From Oscillospiraceae bacterium (GTDB lineage Bacteria > Bacillota > Clostridia > Oscillospirales > CAG-272), in assembly GCA_015065335.1 (NCBI GenBank), contig SVQM01000012.1:1-33007 (forward strand): a stretch of 33,007 nucleotides of DNA, read 5' to 3'. The position numbers and the translations under genes were made by a program. Under the pieces are notes generated by a model. It did not search any database, was not told where the DNA came from, and saw only the letters and a program-made list of their open reading frames with translations. The first letter of the stretch is position 1, and the number at the start of each line of letters is the position of its first letter. Below, one piece after another: positions 16,648 through 23,480 of the stretch.

Positions 16648-17412
16648 ATGACAATACGTGAATTTGCTTGTGAGATGGACAGGCTGTATCCGAGGAGCCT
16701 TGCGGCAGAGTGGGATATGGACGGGCTTCAGTGTTCTGCAAATCCCGCAAAGGAGCTTCGTCGGGTGCTCGTTGCCCTTGATGCAACAGAGGATGCTATA
16801 GATAAAGCTGTTGACGGCGGATATGATCTTCTCCTTACGCATCATCCCATGATATTCGGTAAGGCAGGGGATATCGTTCCCGAAAGGCTTTACGGTAACA
16901 GAATAATAAAGCTCATTACCGCAGGTGTTTCTGCGGCATCCTTCCATACAAGATTTGACGCAGGCGTGGGCGGTGTAAATGACTCACTTGCATCTGCCCT
17001 TGGTTTTAGTGAGACTGAGACATTCGGTGATTCTGAAATGCCTGACGGCGGAAGGATCGGCGTACTCACATCTTCCATGAATGCTGAGGAGTTCTGTGCA
17101 TTCGTGAAGGAAAAGCTTCATACTCCTTATGTAAAGCTTACGGGTGGCGGTGAAGTGAAACGTGTGGCAATGCTCGGCGGTGCGGGAAAGGATTTTGTAA
17201 TGCCGGCAAAGGCGGCAGGTGCCGATGCGATCGTTACGGGAGAGGTATCCTATAATGCGGCACTTGATTTTGCGGAATCGGGTATTGCCGTAATAGAGGC
17301 AGGGCATTATTATACGGAATTTCCTGCGTGCTACCGTCTTGCGGAGCTCGTGAGAGATATTGCCGGTGCCGAGGTCGAGGTTTATGCTGCGGAGCCTCAA
17401 AAAACGATATAG
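16648..17412 (+). CDS. Nif3-like dinuclear metal center protein
   Basis: The 254-residue product has YDLLLTHHPMIFGKAGDI, FHTRFDAGVGGVNDSLA, GADAIVTGEVSYNAALDFAESGIAVIEAGHYYTE. These carry the His and Glu ligands of the two-metal site of the Nif3/GTP cyclohydrolase I type 2 family. Its reaction in bacteria is not settled. The ORF-track start at 16564 is a TTG inside the hairpin region. The ATGs at 16636 and 16648 are both possible: GAAAGG is too close to the first and 13 bp from the second, and MTIREF fits the family N-terminus better. A terminator follows. Confidence 0.88.
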   Translation: MTIREFACEMDRLYPRSLAAEWDMDGLQCSANPAKELRRVLVALDATEDAIDKAVDGGYDLLLTHHPMIFGKAGDIVPERLYGNRIIKLITAGVSAASFHTRFDAGVGGVNDSLASALGFSETETFGDSEMPDGGRIGVLTSSMNAEEFCAFVKEKLHTPYVKLTGGGEVKRVAMLGGAGKDFVMPAKAAGADAIVTGEVSYNAALDFAESGIAVIEAGHYYTEFPACYRLAELVRDIAGAEVEVYAAEPQKTI

Positions 17413-17421
17413 TGATTATTC

Positions 17422-17450
17422 AGCCGTGCTTTTGGAGTGCGGCTTTTTTT
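17422..17450 (+). terminator. Intrinsic terminator after the nif3-like gene
   Basis: AGCCGTGC pairs with GTGCGGCT (including wobble pairs) across a 7-nt loop, followed by a seven-T tract. Confidence 0.82.
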
Positions 17451-17475
17451 ATGAAAAAATTTTTCCCTGATTTAT

Positions 17476-17505
17476 GCAATCGTGGATATTTTCAAGTTAT
17501 ATAAG
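17476..17505 (+). promoter_or_regulatory. Shared promoter-like motif upstream of sigma gene 1
   Basis: GCAATCGT is followed, 21 bp from its first base, by TTATATAAG, which lies 27 bp before the ATG. The same layout occurs before the other two sigma genes. The usual -35 position reads TGCAAT, a poor TTGACA match. Confidence 0.4.
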
Positions 17506-17523
17506 TGAAGGCGAGGTGAGACA

Positions 17524-18063
17524 ATGGAGAAAAAAACGGACGTTATGGATCTTGACCGATGTATAAGCAAGATAGCACATGATGATCCTTTTGCCCTTGA
17601 GGAGCTTTATAGAGAATTTTGTGATCCGATATATCGATTTGCTTTAATGAATGTGCGTGATCAAAGTGTTGCAGAGGATATAATGCAGACTACATTTCTC
17701 AGAATAATGGCAGGAGCAGGTACATATAAGCTCGGTACAAATGCAAGAGCATGGATCTTTTCCATTGCGAGAAATGCATGCAAGGACCACCACAAACGAA
17801 AGATCCCTATTGCAGAGGATTTCGATCCGGCATATGCGGCAGACGAGAGCTCCATTGATGATCTTACCGATTCGATCGCAGTGAAGGAGGTCGTGGAAAA
17901 GCTCTCCTATCTGGAAAAAGAAATATTGTCATTGTACATCTTCGGTGGTCTGAAACAAACAGAGATCGCAAAAATTCTCGGAATATCTTACATCAAGGTG
18001 CGTTCTAAGTATGGCTATGTACTAAAAAAACTCAGAAAGGAGCTTCAAGGATATGAAAAATAA
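17524..18063 (+). CDS. ECF-type sigma-70 family RNA polymerase sigma factor, cassette 1
   Basis: The 179-residue product has sigma region 2 (ALEELYREFCDPIYRFAL, VAEDIMQTTFLRIM, ARAWIFSIARNACKDHH) and region 4 (EKEILSLYIFGGLKQTEIAKILGISYIKVRSK). There is no region 3, which is the ECF layout. It is close to the two other sigma factors downstream in the window. GAGGTGA lies 4 bp before the ATG. The last 11 bp overlap the start of the membrane partner gene, and that partner's AAAGGAG is encoded in the LRKEL tail of this protein. Pairing and homology indicate control by the partner as an anti-sigma factor. Confidence 0.9.
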   Translation: MEKKTDVMDLDRCISKIAHDDPFALEELYREFCDPIYRFALMNVRDQSVAEDIMQTTFLRIMAGAGTYKLGTNARAWIFSIARNACKDHHKRKIPIAEDFDPAYAADESSIDDLTDSIAVKEVVEKLSYLEKEILSLYIFGGLKQTEIAKILGISYIKVRSKYGYVLKKLRKELQGYEK

Positions 18064-19738
18064 AGAAGTTATTGAGATCATACGGGAAAGTTATTCTGAG
18101 AGGTCTCCCGATGTGCTTCAAAATTTAAGATTCGACAGCATTGAAAAAACCAAGACAAAGGAAATCCCCGTCAGAAGAAGGTATATTGCGGTTGCGGCAG
18201 TTTATATTGCGGCATGTATAGTTATCGTTTGCATATTGCCATTTATAACATCGATGAAAAAAGACTCCGGCATTACTCCGTCGGGAGATGTTGGTTCAAT
18301 ATCGTCGGATACAAATACCGTCCCTGAAACTACGGAGCAGGAAGCTGATGTAGTCCCACCGAAAAAGGATCACGATTTCGGCGGTGCCGAATTTAAAATA
18401 CTTCATGTTGGTAAAGAGAAGCAGTACGATTACTGGAAAACAAATGTGGCTGATATGTATGCACGTGACATATATCTTATACCGGACGAGCGTGAAGGTG
18501 AGATGATCAGCAGTGCCGTAAGTAAGAGGAATAATACAGTTGAAGAGGAATATAACGTGCGTTTTGTGTCTGAGACTGTGGAGGATCTGTCTAAGGAAAC
18601 TCTTGCGAGGATGCAGGCGGGACAGTGCGATTTCAATGTAATTCTTGATGAGGGAGTAGCATCAAAATGGTATGTGACAGGGCTTAAAGGTTATCTCTAT
18701 GATCTTCGTGAAATGGAGAACATAGATCTGACACAAAGCTACTGGATGCCAAAAGCATCCGAAAGTCTCACCGTGGCAGGCAGACAATTCTTCAGCGGCG
18801 GAATGGTAACCATGGATGCCGTTGGACACGCAGAGATCCTTTATTATAATAATGATCTCATGAGTGAGCTTGGATATGGGGACAAAACTCCTGCCGATAT
18901 GGTAGAGATGGGTTCATGGACCTATGAGCGTATGCTTGAAATGGTAGTGGCTGCGGGAAAGGATCTTAACGGAGACGGACGTATTACTGTAGATGACAGA
19001 TGGAACGGACTTTATGAGCAGTATCTTAAAGGTATCATAATAAACTCATCCACAGCTCTCAGGGATATCGGTAACGGTGAATATGAGCTTGTACCGTACA
19101 CATCAAAAACTCTTGATGCGTATAATAGGTATGCGAATACTATTGAGTCCGCTTATCGTAAGGATGGTAATATAAATCTTCCGGTACACGGTACATATGA
19201 TGTGTGGTATGAGGATTATTTCCTAAGAGCACCGTTTGAGAAGGGCAATACTCTGTTTATGCTCGGCAGCATCGATTATGCCCGAGAACTGAGCGGTGTG
19301 AAGGGCGGCTACAGTATCGTTCCCGTTCCCGTTCTTGAGGAGGGCGATGAATATGTGGCGAGAGGCGATGCCAATTCCAATATGCTGTCAGTACCGATAG
19401 ATATGGCAGATCCGTACATGACCGGTGCAGTTCTTGAATATATGGCAATCCTCTCGGAGAGGATGCTCTATCCTGCATATATTAATGAAACTCTCGGAAC
19501 AAATGTCGCTGATAATGATAATAATTATAAAATGGCTGATGTAATCAAAAACAGTGTAAGATATGACTGGGCAGAGCTTTATAATTGGGGAAGTCAGTAC
19601 AGTAGCTACGGAGAATATGAAAACATGAGGATGCGTCTTTTTGATTCCGGTCTTCATCCGGAATATGAGCTCGATGAGGAAAAAGTTATGCGTCCGATAA
19701 ATACGGTGGTCGAAAGACTTGAAAAAGTCGGCAAGTGA
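18053..19738 (+). CDS. Predicted transmembrane anti-sigma factor with an extracellular solute-binding-protein domain
   Basis: The 561-residue product has a short cytosolic part (residues 1-43) with PDVLQNLRF at 19-27, then one membrane segment at about 44-66 (YIAVAAVYIAAC...PFI). A low-complexity linker follows, and from about residue 106 a domain like family 1 extracellular solute-binding proteins. Visible features are FGGAEFKIL, a QAGQCDFNVIL segment, GLKGYLYDL, SYWMPKA, AEILYYNNDLM, GSWTYERML and DLNGDGRITVDD. Such domains usually bind sugars or peptides for ABC importers; no importer gene is nearby. Position after the sigma gene and the shared N-terminus suggest the cytosolic part holds the sigma factor and the outer domain senses a ligand. 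The anti-sigma role is inference; the domain layout is visible. Confidence 0.75.
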   Translation: MKNKEVIEIIRESYSERSPDVLQNLRFDSIEKTKTKEIPVRRRYIAVAAVYIAACIVIVCILPFITSMKKDSGITPSGDVGSISSDTNTVPETTEQEADVVPPKKDHDFGGAEFKILHVGKEKQYDYWKTNVADMYARDIYLIPDEREGEMISSAVSKRNNTVEEEYNVRFVSETVEDLSKETLARMQAGQCDFNVILDEGVASKWYVTGLKGYLYDLREMENIDLTQSYWMPKASESLTVAGRQFFSGGMVTMDAVGHAEILYYNNDLMSELGYGDKTPADMVEMGSWTYERMLEMVVAAGKDLNGDGRITVDDRWNGLYEQYLKGIIINSSTALRDIGNGEYELVPYTSKTLDAYNRYANTIESAYRKDGNINLPVHGTYDVWYEDYFLRAPFEKGNTLFMLGSIDYARELSGVKGGYSIVPVPVLEEGDEYVARGDANSNMLSVPIDMADPYMTGAVLEYMAILSERMLYPAYINETLGTNVADNDNNYKMADVIKNSVRYDWAELYNWGSQYSSYGEYENMRMRLFDSGLHPEYELDEEKVMRPINTVVERLEKVGK

Positions 19739-19753
19739 TCCTTTGTAATATAA

Positions 19754-19798
19754 AAATAAACGGTATCGGAGAATTGTCCTTCGGTACCGTTTATTTTT
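19754..19798 (+). terminator. Intrinsic terminator after cassette 1
   Basis: AAATAAACGGTA pairs with TACCGTTTATTT, with further imperfect pairing above, ending in a short T run. It separates cassette 1 from cassette 2. Confidence 0.8.
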
Positions 19799-19855
19799 GC
19801 GAGCAGTACCTATTCAAAAAAATAAAAAAATATGATAAAATATTATAAAGCTATC

Positions 19856-19885
19856 GCATTTGTATATTTTTGGCGGTTATATAAA
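19856..19885 (+). promoter_or_regulatory. Shared promoter-like motif upstream of sigma gene 2
   Basis: GCATTTGT and TTATATAAA keep the same 21-bp first-base spacing as before sigma gene 1, 26 bp before the ATG at 19903. Confidence 0.4.
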
Positions 19886-19902
19886 CAGAGGGAGGTGATA
19901 GA

Positions 19903-20433
19903 ATGAGCAAATATGAATCTACCATAGACCTTGACCGTTGTATCAGTAAGATATCAAGGCGTGACCATACCGCAGTTGAGGAGCTTTACAGAGAGTTCTC
20001 GGGTGCCGTTTATAAGTATGCCCTTGTTATATTGCGGGATACGGGACTTGCCGAGGATGCCATGCAGAATACGTTTCTGAGGATAATGGCAAGTGCAGGT
20101 ACATATAAGCTCGGTACAAATCCTCGGGCGTGGATATTCAAAATAACGAGAAATGTTTGTATGGACATCCATAACAGCAAGATCCCGTCGGCAGATGACG
20201 TTGAGCCTGAGATATTGTCAGACGACCATTCCATAAATGATGTGTCTGAAGCTATTGCCGTCAGAGAGGCCGTTTCAAGACTTACAGATCGTGAGAGGGA
20301 GGTTTTATCCTTGTACCTTTTCGGTGGACTTAAGCAGACCGAGATCGCAAAGATAATGGGACTGTCATATGTGAGAGTGCGCTCCATTTATGAATGTGCC
20401 ATAAAAAAACTGAGAAAGGAGTTTTGTGAGTGA
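19903..20433 (+). CDS. ECF-type sigma-70 family RNA polymerase sigma factor, cassette 2
   Basis: The 176-residue product has region 2 (AVEELYREFSGAVYKYAL, LAEDAMQNTFLRIM, PRAWIFKITRNVC) and region 4 (DREREVLSLYLFGGLKQTEIAKIMGLSYVRVRSI). It is most like the cassette 1 sigma: both start with a DLDRCISKI segment and share TYKLGTN. GGGAGGTGA lies 4 bp before the ATG. The stop is one base away from the preferred start of the partner gene, so translation is likely coupled. Duplicates of this kind usually diverge in promoter recognition; no target promoters can be assigned beyond a possible self-promoter. Confidence 0.9.
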   Translation: MSKYESTIDLDRCISKISRRDHTAVEELYREFSGAVYKYALVILRDTGLAEDAMQNTFLRIMASAGTYKLGTNPRAWIFKITRNVCMDIHNSKIPSADDVEPEILSDDHSINDVSEAIAVREAVSRLTDREREVLSLYLFGGLKQTEIAKIMGLSYVRVRSIYECAIKKLRKEFCE

Positions 20434-20434
20434 G

Positions 20435-22831
20435 ATGAACAAGAAAGAAATTTTGGAAAAAGTACTTCGCGGATATGACGTCAAGGTGCCGAACGTTTTG
20501 CCGAATCTGAGTTTTTCTGAGATAGAGGAGACACCTATGAAAAAAGAATCGCTTAAAAAGAAATACATAATTGCCGCCGCAGTATATGCTGCCGCTTGTC
20601 TCGTGATCTTAGCCACGATCCCGTTTATCATAAATACACTCAAAACTCCCGATAAAGATGATCCCATAATACCGGGTGCGGATGAGACGTTTGCGGATAA
20701 GGATTTCGACGGTGAGGAGTTTGTGATACTCGGTGATCATTGGAGCCTTATAAACAATAGCTTTGAGGTGAATAACTCGGAGGATACAGACCCCGGTATT
20801 CTTGACAGAGCAGTAATCAAGGGATTTGAAGATGCCGAGCGCAAATATAACATACAGATAAAAGCAAAGACTGTTGCTGATCCTGCTATGGAGGCTGTGA
20901 TGAGCTATCAGTGCGGTCAGAAGGATCACAGTGCCTTGTGTGACAACGGCTATGAGCTTGGTGAGGCGGCACTTGAAGGGTACCTTTGCGATATCTCTCA
21001 TTTAAGTGAGATCGATCTTACCAAAAGTTATTGGCTTCCTCATACCGTGGATGATCTTACTGTTTCGGGAAAGCTTTATTTCCTTGGCGGTAAGCTGTCG
21101 ATGGCTCCCATAGAGGATGCGGATTTCCTGTATTATAATATGGATATAGTGAAATCCATGGGTAAGAAAGACATCTTTGAGATGGCAAAAGCGGGTGAGT
21201 GGACTTACGATGTGTTTATGGAGTATGTCATTTCATCGGAGAAGGATCTTGACGGTAACGGCGAGATGAGTACTGGTGATCGCTACAGCGGACTCACTGA
21301 TGATGATGCAAAAAGCATGCTTTATGATATTCATGTTGCGGATAACGGCGACGGTACGTATGAATTTATTCCTTATACAGAAGGAAGTATAGCTTTGTAC
21401 TATAAGTATAAGAATGACATAAACGGAATAAATTATGATCTGTATGACAGCAGTAAGGGCCCTTATGCAATAAGTCCCTATGAGAATAAGATCCATCTGT
21501 TCGGGGACGGAAGGTCTCTTTTCCTTCTGAACGGAGACACGATGGATATGGGTGATGATCCCTTCATAATGGATGACAATGTGGGTATTGTGCCTTATCC
21601 AAAGAAATTCGAAACGGCAGAATACACATCTACGGTGCGTCTCGGTTCTCATCTCATGGCGATACCTCTGAATTGTAATAATATCGAAATGACGGCTACA
21701 GTACTTGAGTATCTTGCTGCATCATCTGAGAGAGAGCTTTATCCTGCGTACTACGGGCAGTATACAGATACCGAGGATGAAGAGATAAACAAAAAACGCA
21801 CAGAGATGCTTGACATGATCCTTGATACTGTATCCTACGATTGGACGGATATATATCTGGCAGAATCAGAATTGCATGCGATTGAAGACAGATTTTATGC
21901 ATCCGGAAGCTTTGCAAGTGTTGTAAAGAGATACTTTGCCAAAATACAGGATGATATAGACTTTGTTGCTGATAAGATAAGATCTTTGCCTGTAAGCGAA
22001 TACAGTACCGATGAGGAGGCTGTAATATTCGGAACGAAGCCACTCGTTATGCCGTTCTCGGGAAATATGTCCAAATCTGACATCGGTAGAAAGACTGAGA
22101 TCGTATACGACTATCTGTACGGACTTACAAGTGATGATAAGATATACACCACACCTGAGCTTACAGCGGTGCTTGAGGGCGATCCCACAAGGCTTCTTGC
22201 CGTTACCTTCATGGCATTTTCATCGGATGGAAAGGATATTGTTGATGCGGATGCTCTGAGAGAAGCACTTGCAGGAGATAAAGATCATCCTGTTCCCGAA
22301 TTTGCAAGGTCTGAGGATTACAGTAATGCCGTAAGCGGACTTGAAACCGTGATCTATATGACAGGTGAGGATTTCAGAAATCTCACCCCTCCCGAGGGAA
22401 TGAGAGTCGTAGCGGGACTTGTTGATTTTCCTGATGAGGGTGGAGCACTCAGTTATATTTCAACACAGATCTCAAATGATGAAGAGGTAATTGTATATTA
22501 CACTTACGATCACTTTGATAAAGATACCTCTGACACTGCAGATACCCCCGAAGATAAGTGGGAGGCGTTTGAGCTGAGCGTAAAGCAGTATTACGATGAT
22601 TCTTACCTTGAGGAGTGCAAAAAAGTACGAGAGGACGGAACTTTGGCGGAGAAGCTGAAGAAATATGTAATGGCTCATCATGATGGAGCAAATTATAAGC
22701 TACCCATAGAAGATTTCATGATCGTACCGGAGCTTTGCCGTGTCCAGATGAGGGTAAATAAAGAGATGTTTATCAGAATGCAGGACAATAAATATATTAC
22801 GGCAAGAATAGTAAAGGAAGAAGATAAATAG
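20435..22831 (+). CDS. Predicted transmembrane anti-sigma factor with solute-binding-protein domain plus an unknown C-terminal region
   Basis: The 798-residue product carries PNVLPNLSF at residues 19-27 and one membrane segment at about 44-66 (YIIAAAVYAAACLVI...PFI), matching cassette 1. A solute-binding-like domain spans about 85-520 (FDGEEFVIL, GYLCDISHL, SYWLPHTVDDL, ADFLYYNMDI, GEWTYDVFM, DLDGNGEMSTGD, RELYPAYYG). Residues about 525-798 form an extra region I do not recognise, with YDYLYGLTSDDKIYTTPEL, LAVTFMAFSSDG and a terminal RMQDNKYITARIV. The GTG at 20426 is an alternative start, but ATG 20435 places the N-terminal motif at the same residues as in both paralogues. The anti-sigma role is inferred from synteny and the shared N-terminus. 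A terminator follows. Confidence 0.73.
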   Translation: MNKKEILEKVLRGYDVKVPNVLPNLSFSEIEETPMKKESLKKKYIIAAAVYAAACLVILATIPFIINTLKTPDKDDPIIPGADETFADKDFDGEEFVILGDHWSLINNSFEVNNSEDTDPGILDRAVIKGFEDAERKYNIQIKAKTVADPAMEAVMSYQCGQKDHSALCDNGYELGEAALEGYLCDISHLSEIDLTKSYWLPHTVDDLTVSGKLYFLGGKLSMAPIEDADFLYYNMDIVKSMGKKDIFEMAKAGEWTYDVFMEYVISSEKDLDGNGEMSTGDRYSGLTDDDAKSMLYDIHVADNGDGTYEFIPYTEGSIALYYKYKNDINGINYDLYDSSKGPYAISPYENKIHLFGDGRSLFLLNGDTMDMGDDPFIMDDNVGIVPYPKKFETAEYTSTVRLGSHLMAIPLNCNNIEMTATVLEYLAASSERELYPAYYGQYTDTEDEEINKKRTEMLDMILDTVSYDWTDIYLAESELHAIEDRFYASGSFASVVKRYFAKIQDDIDFVADKIRSLPVSEYSTDEEAVIFGTKPLVMPFSGNMSKSDIGRKTEIVYDYLYGLTSDDKIYTTPELTAVLEGDPTRLLAVTFMAFSSDGKDIVDADALREALAGDKDHPVPEFARSEDYSNAVSGLETVIYMTGEDFRNLTPPEGMRVVAGLVDFPDEGGALSYISTQISNDEEVIVYYTYDHFDKDTSDTADTPEDKWEAFELSVKQYYDDSYLEECKKVREDGTLAEKLKKYVMAHHDGANYKLPIEDFMIVPELCRVQMRVNKEMFIRMQDNKYITARIVKEEDK

Positions 22832-22832
22832 C

Positions 22833-22863
22833 AAAAAGGGGCAGCTCTAAAGCTGCCCTTTTT
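22833..22863 (+). terminator. Intrinsic terminator after cassette 2
   Basis: AAAAAGGGGCAGCT pairs with AGCTGCCCTTTTT across CTAA with one bulged G; the right arm provides the T tract. Confidence 0.88.
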
Positions 22864-22893
22864 ATAAAATTAAAATTTTTTCAAAAATATTCC

Positions 22894-22923
22894 GCAAAAG
22901 GCTCCTCTATACAGTATAATAAG
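22894..22923 (+). promoter_or_regulatory. Shared promoter-like motif upstream of sigma gene 3
   Basis: GCAAAAGG is followed, 21 bp from its first base, by TATAATAAG, 26 bp before the ATG at 22941. The TATAAT alone could serve sigma-A, but the -35 position is poor and any transcript would begin almost at the ribosome site. Confidence 0.4.
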
Positions 22924-22940
22924 TAGATGGAGGTGATAAC

Positions 22941-23480
22941 ATGAAAGACAATCCGAAAGAATTTGACTTTAACACCTGTCTGCAGAGGATCTCCGTAAAG
23001 GATACAGATGCACTTGAGACTCTTTATCGTGAGATGAAGGATCCTGTGTACAGATACGCACTGACGCTTCTTCAGGACCATGGACTTGCCGAGGATGCCA
23101 TGCAGATCACTTTTCTTAAAATAATGGCAAATGCCGATACATATCGCTCGGGAATGACGGGAAAGGCGTGGATAATGGCTATCGTACGGAATACCTGCCA
23201 TGACCTGAGACAGAAGAGAACTCCCGTTGCTGAGGACGATGTCATAAACAGTGTAAAAGATGAAAATGTGATAGATGCGCTTACGGATGTGATCGCAGTA
23301 AGAGAAGCGTTCCGCAAGCTCTCACCGGAGGAGAGGGAGATAATGTCCCTTTATATATTCTCCGGGCTGAGACAGACCGAGATCGCACAGGTAATGAAGA
23401 TTCCGTATATAAAGGTGCGTTCAAAGTATGGTTATGCGGTAAAAAAACTCAGAAAGGAGCTTGGTCAAGATGAAAAATGA
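22941..23480 (+). CDS. ECF-type sigma-70 family RNA polymerase sigma factor, cassette 3
   Basis: The 179-residue product has region 2 (ALETLYREMKDPVYRYAL, LAEDAMQITFLKIM, GKAWIMAIVRNTCHD) and region 4 (EEREIMSLYIFSGLRQTEIAQVMKIPYIKVRSK). It is the most divergent of the three at the N-terminus (DFNTCLQRI in place of DLDRCISKI). GGAGGTGA lies 4 bp before the ATG. It overlaps the partner gene by 11 bp, with almost the same junction sequence as cassette 1 (ATGAAAAAT). The partner's ribosome site again lies in the codons for the C-terminal LRKEL. Confidence 0.9.
   Translation: MKDNPKEFDFNTCLQRISVKDTDALETLYREMKDPVYRYALTLLQDHGLAEDAMQITFLKIMANADTYRSGMTGKAWIMAIVRNTCHDLRQKRTPVAEDDVINSVKDENVIDALTDVIAVREAFRKLSPEEREIMSLYIFSGLRQTEIAQVMKIPYIKVRSKYGYAVKKLRKELGQDEK

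Noticed and set aside
18053-19738. Sensor proteins read as ordinary solute-binding lipoproteins because of an AAC lipobox-like sequence
   Set aside because: The Cys is in the middle of a hydrophobic segment that continues about 12 residues, after a 43-residue N-terminus. This fits a transmembrane anchor and not a lipoprotein signal.
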